Origin: Calditrichota bacterium
Lineage (GTDB): Bacteria > CLD3
Assembly: GCA_008501735.1 (NCBI GenBank)
Contig: QQUF01000007.1
Span: forward strand, 43,527 to 107,526
DNA: 64,000 nucleotides
Direction: 5' to 3'
Position 1 is the first letter of the stretch, and each line of letters begins with the position of its first letter. Under the pieces are notes generated by a model. It saw only the letters and a program-made list of their open reading frames with translations. It was not told the DNA's origin and did no database searches. The position numbers and the translations under genes are program-made. Positions 37,396 to 47,200 of this stretch are shown piece by piece.

Positions 37396-40300
37396 TTACT
37401 TAATCAAAAGCATTTTCTGAGATTTAACATCACCATTTGAAGTTTCGAGTTTGTAAAAATAAACTCCACTTGAAACTTGTTTTCCAAGCTCGTTTGTTCC
37501 ATTCCAATGTGTAGAAAAGTTTCCTGCTTTTCTTTGCTCATTGACCAAAGTTTTGACTTTTTGTCCAAGAACATTGTAAACATTCAATTTCACAAATGAA
37601 TTTTCAGAAATTGTAAAATTAATTTGTGTCGAAGGATTAAAAGGATTTGGGAAGTTTTGGCTCAAATCAAATTCTAAAGGGATAACGTTATTTTCTGTTT
37701 CTTCAATGTCTGTCCAAATTTTATTTGAAACAAAAATTCTTGCACTTGAAGCAGGAATGAAGTAATTGTCAATATTTGTTCCACTTGTTTGAACTTGTGT
37801 GTCAGTAATGTATTCGTACCAAGTTCCCGGAAAAGTTGCTTGAAAATCAATTGTGTGGTCTTGATTTGAAAGATTTGCAACAATAACAAAATCACCGTTA
37901 GTTCCGCCACTTCTTCTGTAAATGATAATATTTTCATTTTGTAATTGGTCAGTGGTAAAAAGATTGTTAGAGCGTAAAGCATCGTAATTATTTCTCAACC
38001 ACAACATTCTTTTGAAAAAAGTGTGCAAATCAGAACCAACAGGCTCATTCAATTTGTTCCAATGAAGTGGATTTGGATCAATTGTGCGTTCTGTATCTTC
38101 ACCAAATTCTTGTCCGTGATACATCATCGGAATTCCCGCAGAAGTAAAAAGAACTGCTGCACCGAGTTTCGATTTTTTAATCGCATTTTGCAAATTGATG
38201 TTTGGATTCGTTTGAGCTTCAAAAATTACTCTTTGTTCGTCGTGGCTTTCTGTATAATTCACAACCATTGAAGCATCAGTAAAGCCGTCTCCTTGGAAAT
38301 GAATTCCTTGAGCAGTTTTTGCCAAATTCGGATAAGTTCCTCCTTCAAAAGAACCCTCTCGCAAATTTGCTTTCATTTGGTCGTGAAAAGTGTCGTGCCA
38401 AGTTGATTGAGCTTCAGTATTTAAAATCAAGTTTGTTTCTTGTGGCAAATGCTCACAGATTTGGTAAGCAGTTGAGTCAAAATCAAAAATTTGTTTTGTG
38501 AAGTAGCTTACACCAAAAGTATCGTAACCACTCCAGCCAATAAACTGTGTTGCATCGTAACGGAATCCGTCAAAATGATATTCTTGCAACCAGTGTTTCA
38601 TCACTCGAACTGACATATCTTTCGTTGCTTGATTGTCGTGGTCTAAATCTGGAAATCCCCAAGGATTTCCAAGAGGTGAAACGTAAGGATTATCACTAAC
38701 ATTATCCCAAATTTGATTAATCGGGGAAGAACCGTCAACGTGATTCAAAACGATGTCCGCAAGAATTGCAATTCCTCGTTGATGTGCTTCATCAACTAAC
38801 ATTTTCAAATCATTTGGAGTTCCATAAACCGACTCAGGAGCTAAGTAAAACGCAGGATTGTATCCCCAAGAAATTGCTCCTGGAAATTCGTAGTGTGGTA
38901 AAAATTCGATTGCATTAATTCCCAAATCTTGCAAATAGTCAAGTTTAGCAATTACTCCTGCAAAGTCTTTAGTTGAAGAAAAATCTCCTATGTGAAGTTC
39001 GTAAATATTTAAATCTCTTAAAGCTGGTCTTTGATAATTTTGGTCGTTCCAAACAAAAGGAGTTGCTCCCATTTCGAAGACAGTTTTTGCATCTGCAAAA
39101 TTTCCTGTTTCATTTCCTTGAGCATTTTTCCACTCAACATCAAAAGAAAAAGGGTCCGCTACATTTTTCGTTCCATTAATTCTGTATTGGTATTGGTAAG
39201 TTCCATTCGCTAAAGTTTCGGTTTTCCACCAAATTGATTGAGTTGAATCGTAATTCATTAAACCAGCTGTTGCGTCCCAATTGTTGAAAGAACCGATTAC
39301 TGAATTAAAAGCTGTGTTTGGAGCGAAAAGTGAAAAAGTTGCAGTTCCGTTTCCATTGTCAGTTACACCTTGTTCTACACTCGGAGCTGTTCCGTAAGTA
39401 ATTGCAGGAACTTTCCAAACAGTCATTGCGTCAAAAGTTACTCTATTAACAGAGTTCCAAGCCGCTGCGACAATTGTGCTTTTTCCAATTGGTAAGGTCG
39501 AAGTATCCCAAGAATAAGTGTAAGGACTTGAACCAGTTAAAGTTGTTTTTAAACTACCATTCACCCAAAATTGAACCTGAGTTTGGTTTGAAGCTGTAAT
39601 ATTTATATTTTGGCTAAGTGAATCAACAACATCATTTTCATCTAAATTTGTAATTTCTACAACTGCATCGCCAGATTTCGGAGCTAAGTTAATTGGAATG
39701 TGGTAATCTTGGTAATTATTATTATCCCAAGTTCCGTCAGTCCAATTAATTGCAAAGTCAACGACTTTTACAACTTGATTTGGCAATTTAAATGGTTTTA
39801 AGGTTGCGTGGTAATCTCCATTTGGTTGTAAGAAAAGTTGAGTTTGGACAGCAATTCCTTGAACTGTTGAATTCGGTGGAATGTAAGGCGGAAAAACTCC
39901 TGAATCAGAAAATCCATTTACTCCCCAATGAATCACACCACCTTGAGTTGCATTTTTAATCACAACTGTAAGAGTGTCATTTGGGTCAGGATTTGAAGGA
40001 AACCATTCAACATTTGGATAAAAACCACCTGTTATAGCAATATGCCAATCAGCAGGAGGATTTACACTTGTGTCGTGAGCCCAGTTTGTTCCTGTAGTTG
40101 TTGGAGTTCCGTCATTAAAAACGAAATCGAGTACGTTAAAAGTAGCATCTGTTTGGATTTGAGTTTCCCAAACACTTCCATTCAAAGTCATTGGACTTCT
40201 AACAGCTGCATTTTGGAAATTAACAGAACCTGTGGGCCAAGTTGAAGTTGGCGGAAGAGTAAACCCATTAATTCCCCAATGTAAAACCATTTCAGAAGCA

Positions 40301-40452
40301 TTGTTTGGCATTTCATTATTTTGCGTAGGGTCGAATTGGATTGTTACTAAATCACCAGGAGATGGAGTTGAAGGTATAATTGTTACTCCAGCCTGTGCGA
40401 ATAAATTTTGCGAGATTAGAATTAAGGAAATTAAGGTTATTAATTTTTTCAT
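37396..40452 (-). CDS. Secreted multidomain GH13 alpha-amylase-family enzyme with T9SS sorting domain
   Basis: A 1018-residue protein with signal peptide MKKLITLISLILISQNLFAQ. Next are two starch-binding-like beta domains (about 20-265), an Ig-like domain (about 270-350), and a CBM48-like module (SLFAPNTAFNSVIGSFNNWDA, about 370-450). The GH13 barrel follows (about 475-880): region I DIVLNHV (near 565), nucleophile Asp in GFRYDATQ (near 631), acid Glu in LNTEAQS (near 678) and ESHDEQ (near 736). The all-beta C domain is followed by a sorting domain from QNFPNPFNP to KMLLIK. The catalytic triad looks complete; the architecture resembles branching or maltooligosyl enzymes. It probably acts on alpha-glucans at the cell surface. 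Confidence 0.9.
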   Translation of the reverse strand: MKKLITLISLILISQNLFAQAGVTIIPSTPSPGDLVTIQFDPTQNNEMPNNASEMVLHWGINGFTLPPTSTWPTGSVNFQNAAVRSPMTLNGSVWETQIQTDATFNVLDFVFNDGTPTTTGTNWAHDTSVNPPADWHIAITGGFYPNVEWFPSNPDPNDTLTVVIKNATQGGVIHWGVNGFSDSGVFPPYIPPNSTVQGIAVQTQLFLQPNGDYHATLKPFKLPNQVVKVVDFAINWTDGTWDNNNYQDYHIPINLAPKSGDAVVEITNLDENDVVDSLSQNINITASNQTQVQFWVNGSLKTTLTGSSPYTYSWDTSTLPIGKSTIVAAAWNSVNRVTFDAMTVWKVPAITYGTAPSVEQGVTDNGNGTATFSLFAPNTAFNSVIGSFNNWDATAGLMNYDSTQSIWWKTETLANGTYQYQYRINGTKNVADPFSFDVEWKNAQGNETGNFADAKTVFEMGATPFVWNDQNYQRPALRDLNIYELHIGDFSSTKDFAGVIAKLDYLQDLGINAIEFLPHYEFPGAISWGYNPAFYLAPESVYGTPNDLKMLVDEAHQRGIAILADIVLNHVDGSSPINQIWDNVSDNPYVSPLGNPWGFPDLDHDNQATKDMSVRVMKHWLQEYHFDGFRYDATQFIGWSGYDTFGVSYFTKQIFDFDSTAYQICEHLPQETNLILNTEAQSTWHDTFHDQMKANLREGSFEGGTYPNLAKTAQGIHFQGDGFTDASMVVNYTESHDEQRVIFEAQTNPNINLQNAIKKSKLGAAVLFTSAGIPMMYHGQEFGEDTERTIDPNPLHWNKLNEPVGSDLHTFFKRMLWLRNNYDALRSNNLFTTDQLQNENIIIYRRSGGTNGDFVIVANLSNQDHTIDFQATFPGTWYEYITDTQVQTSGTNIDNYFIPASSARIFVSNKIWTDIEETENNVIPLEFDLSQNFPNPFNPSTQINFTISENSFVKLNVYNVLGQKVKTLVNEQRKAGNFSTHWNGTNELGKQVSSGVYFYKLETSNGDVKSQKMLLIK

Positions 40453-40465
40453 CGAAAAGCCTTTG

Positions 40466-41071
40466 TTAATTTAAAAAATTGCTTTGAGTTTTGTCTGTTT
40501 CAAACTTCACTTTACTGTAAATTTCTTCTAAAGAAATTTCTACATTTAAGTTGTGTATTTTCAGAATATCTTTCATCTCCTTAAACTCTTCAAGTTCCCA
40601 ATTACTCTTCTCATTCTTGAAATAATATTCAACGTGAATTTCTTTCTGTGAAATCAAAATGTAGTGTTTAAAAGATTCAAGAGTTCTGTAAAGTTCAAAC
40701 TTTTTTCCTCTTTCAAAAGCCTCTATTGAATCAGAAAGCACTTCGACAATTAAAATGGGATTTGTAATTGTATCATTTCGATTTTTATAAAATTCAGGTT
40801 CACCACAAAAAATACTCACATCAGGATAAGTGAAAAGTCCGTTTTTTTCAATTTGAACTTTTAAATCTGCACCTGTTACAATGCAAGGTTTTCCTTTAAA
40901 AGCATTCATTAATGCGAAAGAAGTGTAAGAAGCGATAATATTGTGGTTCAAAGTAGCACCTGACATCGCAAAAATTTCACCGTTATAAAGTTGGTGCTTT
41001 GTGTCAGCTTGGTCTTCAAATTCCAAGTATTCTTCGATAGTGTAAAACTGCTTTATCTCTTTGGTTTGCAT
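40466..41071 (-). CDS. Uma2 family protein (DUF820, PD-(D/E)XK fold)
   Basis: A 201-residue protein with the Uma2 pattern: YTIEEYLEFEDQADTKHQLYNGEIFAMSG at the N-terminus, then a nuclease-like core FTYPDVSIFCGE...NPILIVEVLSDSIEAFERGKKFELYRTLESFKHYILIS. The Asp of YPD and the Glu of VEVLS fit the PD-(D/E)XK catalytic pair. Members are abundant in Cyanobacteria and Bacteroidota, often in many copies, and their role is unresolved. It lies 13 nt upstream of the GH13 gene on the same strand; I see no functional link. Confidence 0.85.
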   Translation of the reverse strand: MQTKEIKQFYTIEEYLEFEDQADTKHQLYNGEIFAMSGATLNHNIIASYTSFALMNAFKGKPCIVTGADLKVQIEKNGLFTYPDVSIFCGEPEFYKNRNDTITNPILIVEVLSDSIEAFERGKKFELYRTLESFKHYILISQKEIHVEYYFKNEKSNWELEEFKEMKDILKIHNLNVEISLEEIYSKVKFETDKTQSNFLN

Positions 41072-41229
41072 TCAATCATCTCTTGTTAGAAAATAGATAA
41101 AACAAAATAATACTTTTGGGTTTAGAATTGCAATAAGCAAAAAGGAGGTTGAAAAATTTAAAAAATCCATAATCTTTTTTTAAAATTTGACTATGGCTTT
41201 TTTCATAAAAAAAAAAGTTTTGGATTTTA

Positions 41230-41365
41230 TTTAACGTGAGTTCGAGAAAAAACTTCAATAAAAATTAAGCGTTACAACGGCAGGAAGCCGTAGCACTGCA
41301 ATTTTTAAAACAATTTTAAACTTCCTTGCTTCTACTGAACATTTTTCTCGAACTCATATGTTAAA
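41230..41365. repeat. MITE-like inverted-repeat element, 136 bp
   Basis: Left end TTTAAC-G-TGAGTTCGAGAAAAA (41230-41251) pairs with right end TTTTTCTCGAACTCA-TAT-GTTAAA (41342-41365). That gives 15 bp perfect (41237-41251 with 41342-41356) plus 6 bp beyond a 1/3-nt indel. The interior contains a small hairpin ACGGC-AGGAA-GCCGT near 41276-41291. It is non-coding. Confidence 0.65.
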
Positions 41366-41395
41366 GAAATCCTAAAATCTAGATTTTAGGATTTC
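41366..41395 (-). terminator. 30-bp perfect palindrome, probable terminator of the YWTD-protein gene
   Basis: From G41366 to C41395 the sequence is a perfect dyad with arm GAAATCCTAAAATCT and no spacer, centred on TCTAGA. It lies 57 nt after the stop codon of the minus-strand gene at 41453. It abuts the inverted-repeat element on its left. There is no long T run, so termination is inferred. Confidence 0.5.
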
Positions 41396-41452
41396 AAGAT
41401 TTTTCTTTTAAAATAAAAAAATCACGGGTTAAAAACTGCTTTTGAACTCACA

Positions 41453-42937
41453 TTATTTGAGAAGTAGCATTTTCTTAGTTTGGGTAAAATCTCCATTTCC
41501 TGTTTTGAGTTGGTAGAAATATATTCCACTTGAAACTCTATTGCCAGATTCATCAGTTCCATCCCAAGAAACTTTGTAAGTCCCCTGAGCTTTTCTTTTC
41601 TTTACAAGTTCTCTTACTAATTGCCCTTGCAAGTTAAATATTGATATAGTGACAAAACTTTTCTTAGGAATTTGGTAAGTAATTTCTGTTTCAGGGTTAA
41701 AAGGGTTAGGAAAGTTTTGGCCTAATTTGAGATTTTGGATTGTAAATTCTTCTTGAGATTCGACAGTGATTAGAATTTCGTTGTGAGACTCTTTTTCTCC
41801 ATTAAAACTAACATCTACCAGTTTGTAGAAATAGGTCTCACCTAAAATTACATTTTCATCTGTAAAGCTATAAATTTTACCTTGAGCAGAAGTTCCAAGA
41901 CCTTTAAGTTCTGTGTTGGTTTTAAAAGATGAAATCAATTTGAAATCTTCTTCTTTTTCTGATTTTCTGTAAACTTCAAAACCTGCATTTTCTACTTCAC
42001 TTTGTGTTTCCCAATTTAAAGCAACATTGCCTTCCGAAACAAATGCTCTAAAATCTAATATTTCTACTGGAAGTGGGTTGTCGGAAATTCCTAATGCAAT
42101 ACTATAAGGATTACTTAACCCTGTCAAAATAGTCTCTGTATTTGAACCATCTAAATCTGATTTAAATATATTTCCAGTGTTAAAAGGATCAGGCCAATAC
42201 ATTTTAGAATTTCCTAAATCCAAATGAAGATCAGGTGTTGCTGAAAAAGCAGTAACTATTACTTCCACATTGGACCCGTCCAAATTGGCTCTACGAATTG
42301 AACCTGTAGCAGCAGTATCAATTCCCCAATATATTTTTGAAGCTGCTAAATCCAGTTTTATCGCCCTTGGAATTAATATCCCATTTATGATTGTTTGAAC
42401 ATTAGAACCATCTAAATTAGCTCTTTGCATCATTCCTCCTCCCATTGAGTCAATATAAATTCCAAAATATATTTTGGAATTTATCAAGTCCAAAGCAATT
42501 CCACCTAAAAAAGAATTAACAGTTGAAAATGTTACAATATCTTCAACATTTGACCCATCTAAATTTGACTTCTGAATTTTCATTGTCCCGCTTTCTGTCC
42601 AATAAATTTTAGAATTTTCTAAATCAAGTGTGAGCCATCTTGGTTGATTTAAACCTGTAACTAAATCTTCAACATTTGAGCCATCTAAATCTGAACGTTG
42701 TATTTTAGAGCTACCTAAGTCAATCCAATACATTTTAGAATTTGTTAAATCAAGTGATAGTGCAATAGGATTAGATAATCCAGATGAGATTAAATCTTCA
42801 ACTTCTGAGCCATTTATATTTGCTCTGCGAATTTTATCTGAACCGAGTTCTGTCCAATACATTTTTTGTCCAAATGAACTTGTTACAAAAATTATGCACA
42901 AAACAAGTGCCATAAAATTTTTAGATTTGAATTTCAT
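41453..42937 (-). CDS. Secreted six-bladed YWTD beta-propeller protein with T9SS sorting domain
   Basis: A 494-residue protein with signal peptide (MKFKSKNFMALVLCIIFVTSSFGQ). Residues about 25-285 hold six LDL-receptor class B-like repeats of about 43 residues with the pattern K-h-YW-x(2)-G...I-x-R-(A/S)-(N/D)-L-D-G-S-N-V-E-x-(I/L)-h, exactly the number needed for one closed YWTD propeller. An Fn3-like domain (about 290-385) follows, then a C-terminal sorting domain from LGQNFPNPFNPETEI to KKMLLLK. Such propellers usually bind proteins or carbohydrates; no catalytic site is expected. AAAGGA upstream of ATG 42937 supports the start. Confidence 0.85.
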   Translation of the reverse strand: MKFKSKNFMALVLCIIFVTSSFGQKMYWTELGSDKIRRANINGSEVEDLISSGLSNPIALSLDLTNSKMYWIDLGSSKIQRSDLDGSNVEDLVTGLNQPRWLTLDLENSKIYWTESGTMKIQKSNLDGSNVEDIVTFSTVNSFLGGIALDLINSKIYFGIYIDSMGGGMMQRANLDGSNVQTIINGILIPRAIKLDLAASKIYWGIDTAATGSIRRANLDGSNVEVIVTAFSATPDLHLDLGNSKMYWPDPFNTGNIFKSDLDGSNTETILTGLSNPYSIALGISDNPLPVEILDFRAFVSEGNVALNWETQSEVENAGFEVYRKSEKEEDFKLISSFKTNTELKGLGTSAQGKIYSFTDENVILGETYFYKLVDVSFNGEKESHNEILITVESQEEFTIQNLKLGQNFPNPFNPETEITYQIPKKSFVTISIFNLQGQLVRELVKKRKAQGTYKVSWDGTDESGNRVSSGIYFYQLKTGNGDFTQTKKMLLLK

Positions 42938-43004
42938 AGTCTTTTTCCTTTAAATTAATTTTATTAATACTAACCTCACCTTAAGATTAGAAAACTTTAT
43001 AATC

Positions 43005-44102
43005 CTACTTTCTAACATCTAATTTTTTGATTTGCTCGGCTAAAATATCTGAAAAAATATCATTTCCATTTTTTGAGAAATGTCCTTCGTCAGTGAAATG
43101 GTCAGGAAACCATTCAGTCCTAATCATATCAATTACAACTCTTGTTTTGACCTCATTATCAAATTGGTTTAGCATAATTTCATTAAGATGAAGCATTTTC
43201 TCGGGGACTGAATTATCAACAATCAAAGGAGTACTAAAGCGTGAATCAATGTCAGAAGTATATTCATCGTAATTTAAAACGTGTGGAACGAAAATTGGAA
43301 CCGCTCCAAGTTGTAAAGTCAAGTTCTTCAATGTCTCCAAATTTCTACCATAAATTTTATCAAAAGACTTGTCATCTTCACTTGTCGGCTTTTGTCTTTC
43401 CTTCAAAAACAGTTTTGAATAATCGACTTCATAATTTTCGTTAAGTAATGAACCAAGATAAACGATTCCTGATTTGGATAAAATCGCATCTTGAACGTTT
43501 TGTTTATCAACTGAGAATCCAAAATTTTGGAATTGTTCCATTCCGTGCCCGAAATAATCTTCACGTGAATCCTTGCGGTGATAATTGGCTAAATCACTCC
43601 AACCAACGTAAAAAATTACAACATCTGGTTTGAATTCTGGAACTAACAAAGACATTTGAATAATATTTTCAACAGTTGTGTAGCCTTTAACCCCGTAATT
43701 CATTAATGAATAATTGTTTCCAAGTTTTCTTTGAAGCATAAAAGACCAAGTTTCTTGATCAGAAACATTTGGGCAAAAAGTAGTCGAACCTCCAACACAA
43801 GCAATTTTAATTGAATTTTCTTCAACTGCAGGTGCTCCAACCCAACGAGTTTTTTCAGGTGTTGTTGAAATTGTCAGTCCATTTTTTTCAAATCTTTTGT
43901 TTGGTAGAAGTTCACCAACTAAATAAGGGTGTTGCTTGTAAAGCCCATCAACTTTTTTCTCTTCCTCCCAAAGCCATTGTTCTTTAGACATAAAATGAAC
44001 ACAATGTCCAATAAGTTCCATAACCAAAATGATAAAAACAATAGCTCCCAAATTGTTAAAAAGTATTCCAATTTTGGAAGGCTTAGCTTTAGCGTAATTC
44101 AT
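43005..44102 (-). CDS. Membrane-anchored SGNH/GDSL hydrolase-like protein
   Basis: A 365-residue protein with an N-terminal signal-anchor helix (about 12-35). Block I has Ser in VGGSTTFCP (S106 nucleophile). Block II is probably MNYGVKGYTTVEN (oxyanion Gly). Block III reads YVGWSDLANY, where the usual Asn of G-x-N-D is Ser. Block V is FTDEGHFSKNG with the catalytic Asp/His pair. Related proteins are esterases or acetyl transfer/removal enzymes acting on surface polysaccharides. The Ser at the block III Asn position may weaken the oxyanion hole. CGGAG lies upstream of ATG 44102. Confidence 0.75.
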   Translation of the reverse strand: MNYAKAKPSKIGILFNNLGAIVFIILVMELIGHCVHFMSKEQWLWEEEKKVDGLYKQHPYLVGELLPNKRFEKNGLTISTTPEKTRWVGAPAVEENSIKIACVGGSTTFCPNVSDQETWSFMLQRKLGNNYSLMNYGVKGYTTVENIIQMSLLVPEFKPDVVIFYVGWSDLANYHRKDSREDYFGHGMEQFQNFGFSVDKQNVQDAILSKSGIVYLGSLLNENYEVDYSKLFLKERQKPTSEDDKSFDKIYGRNLETLKNLTLQLGAVPIFVPHVLNYDEYTSDIDSRFSTPLIVDNSVPEKMLHLNEIMLNQFDNEVKTRVVIDMIRTEWFPDHFTDEGHFSKNGNDIFSDILAEQIKKLDVRK

Positions 44103-44279
44103 TAAAATCTCCGTTAAAAGTTGGCAAACATTGAAATCAAGTTAAAGAAAATAAAAATTTTCTCAAAATTATTAGTTTTGTAAAATTAAATTGGGGTTTT
44201 ACGAAATATTAATACTATTTTTTCCCACTTTTACAAAACTTAATTTTTGCGATATTTTCAATAAAAAATTGTCAGAGCT

Positions 44280-47200
44280 TTGAAAAAACTGTACTTACTC
44301 ATACTTTTTTTATTACCAATTTTTGCATTTGCACAAGAAAAATATTCCTTCACACCAACTAAGAAAGAAGAAATTTTCACAAAAATTTCTTCAAACACAA
44401 TTTTCTTGAGTAATGAAAATGTAATTTCAAATTCTGAAACTGTGCTCCTAAACCAAGACACTTTAAAAAACAAAATTGACTACTCTCTTGACTCAAAACG
44501 TGGAAAAGTTCGTCTCGTTTTACTTCCGAATCCAACCGACACTTTAAGAATTTCTTACCGAATCTTACCTTTTTCATTTGAAGAAGCATTTTACAAAAGG
44601 AAGAAAATTGTCCTTGAATCAGCAGACTCAACAGGAAGTTTTGTAAAAATCAAAAGAAAAACATCTGTCTTCGACTTACTTGATGTAGAAGAATCAAACC
44701 TTCAAAAAAGTGGTAGTATTTTCAGAAGTTTTGAAGTTGGCTCAAACAAAAATTTGACTTTGAATTCAGGTTTAAGACTCCAAGTCAGTGGTAAAATTAC
44801 TCCAAACGTTGACGTTGTTGCAGTTTTATCTGACGAAAACACTCCGATTCAACCAGAAGGGAACACTCAAAATCTCGAAGAAGTTGACAAAATTTTCATC
44901 GACATTCGAGGTCCAAATTTCGGTGCAACTGTTGGGGACTACGAAATCAATTTAGAAGGAACCGAATTTGCAAATTATTCAAGAATTGCAAAAGGTGGAA
45001 AAATTGATGGAAGTATTAGGCGAGAAGAATTTTACGTTGCAGCTTCAACTGGAAAATCAAATTTCACAACTTACGAATTTCTCGGTCAAGACGGAAATCA
45101 AGGACCTTATGAATTGGTTGGCAAAAATGGCGAAACTTTAATCACAATTCCAGCAGGAAGTGAAAGAGTTTACCTTGACGGAGAACGCCTAACAAGAGGA
45201 GAAACAAACGATTACGTAATTGATTACAATGTTGGAGAAGTTACTTTTACAAAAAATAAACTCATCACTTCTGACTCAAGAATCATCGTTGATTTTGAGT
45301 ACACAGCAGAAAATTTTAACAGAACAATTCTTGTCGGTTCAGCCAAAAGCGAACTCATCAAAGATAAATTAAAAATCCAAACAACTCTCATTCGTGAAGC
45401 CGACGACAAAAACTCTCCGATTGCAGGCGAATATTCTGAAGACGTTAAAAATTCACTTAGCCAAATTGGCGACGAGCTTAGCAAAAATTTCGTTCTTTCT
45501 GTTACTGAAAATCTTGGAATCGGAAGCTATACTGAAAAGCAATCTTTAGTTCAAATTGACACATTAAATTTCACTGATTCACTTTTTACTTACTACGAAT
45601 TTAGTGCAGAAAAAATTGGAGATTACGAAGTCAATTTTTACCAACCAACTGATGGAATCGGCTTTTACGAACAGGATTCAACTGAAACAGGTGAAATTTT
45701 TTATAAATTCTTATTCGGAGAAATCGGAACTTGGGATATTCAGCGAACAAGTTACGCAGTTCCTTCGGGTGAAAATTTAGCTGACGTTTTAGTTGAAATT
45801 CAGCCTTTCCAAAATTTGACTGTCAGCGGCGAAGTCTCTTTCAGTGAATTTGACCAAAATCTTTATTCCTCAAAAGACGACAACGACAATATTGGAGCAG
45901 CTTACAATTTTAAAAGTGAACTAAAAAATATTCAGTTGGGAGATTTTGGTTCTTTTGGAGTCAATGGAAAGTTTCGTTTAAAACAAAAAAAATTCGTAGA
46001 AATCGACAGAGTTGGCGAAGTTGAATTTAACAGACGTTATAACATTGAGTCGAATTTGAACGAAGAAGAGGAGTTAAAAGAAGGGCAAATATTTTACTTT
46101 CCACGCAAAGACACAAAACTAACTTTTGGAGTCGGGCAAACAAAATTGGGCGAAAAGTTTGAATCCTCAAGAAAAGAATTCGGTCTAAAAACATTTAGGA
46201 AACAAGGTTTTCAAATTGACCTGAACGTTGACAAAGTCGATTCAAAAAACTCTTCTGAAACCAATGAAAGCCAAACCGATTGGATTCGTGAACAAGGAAA
46301 AATTTCCTACATTTTTTCAAAAGTTACTTATGGTTTACGCTTTGATTTTGAGGAATTTGAAACTAAAAATGTAACTAATGACACGACTTTAGAATCTGGT
46401 GAAAGATTTTTTCAAACTGGTCCTGACATTTCTTACAGTGGAATTTTTGGAAGTGAAGGAAGAGCTTCTTTGCTTTACCGAGAAGATTTTAACATTGTTA
46501 ACGAAAAGTTTGTCAAAGAAAGTGAGTCAGTAACTTTTAGAAATATTTTCGATTTTACAAAATTCAAGTCTTGGGATTTGAGTTCGGATTTTACTTACCG
46601 CAAAAAAGACTTTTCGACACAGTTTGAGAATGAATTTAACTTTGACACCAAAACATTTTTAGCCGATTTGAACTTGAATCAAAAAGGTTTTGGAAATGGA
46701 ATTACTTCGGATTGGCACTACACTGTTAGCGACGAACAAACTCGTGAAGTCGTTGAAGAGTTCATTCCTGACGAAAATGGAAATTATGTTTTTCGGGATT
46801 CTACTTTTGAGTTAATTACCGATTTTGATTTTGGAGACAGACAGCGTTTTAGACGAGAATTAAAACCTGTTGGTAGTTTTATCCCAATTATCAAGATTTC
46901 AGCAAGTACAAGAATTCGGACAAAGTTCAAAAATTTGCTCAAGGATTTAGGACTTAACCCAAATTGGTTTTTCAGGAATTTAGGAACTGAAACAAGGCTA
47001 CAAGTTTCAGAAGAAACTCAATCAAGACAACGTTTGGACATTTATTTTTTAAATTTGAAAGTTTACCAAGACCAAACAAAAACCATCAACGGTTTTATGC
47101 GTTGGACTCAAGATTTTATCTTTTTTGAGGACACGAGAACTCAGAATTTAAGAATTAGATTTGACTCAGAAAAGTCTGTTAACAACCAACTTTCTTTGGA

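Larger units (their letters stand above)
41072..41452. other. Intergenic region with a MITE-like element and a 30-bp palindrome
   Basis: A 381-nt gap between the Uma2 start and the YWTD-protein stop. It holds a ten-A tract near 41207-41216, the inverted-repeat element 41230-41365, and the perfect palindrome 41366-41395. I see no credible gene in it. Confidence 0.6.

Noticed and set aside
40466-41071. Uma2 protein as a transposase or part of a defence island
   Set aside because: No other defence or mobile-element genes are nearby, and the family is found in many ordinary contexts.
44114-44128. TTGGCAAACATTGAA as a sigma-54 promoter
   Set aside because: The spacing between GG and the -12-like GA is two bases too short.
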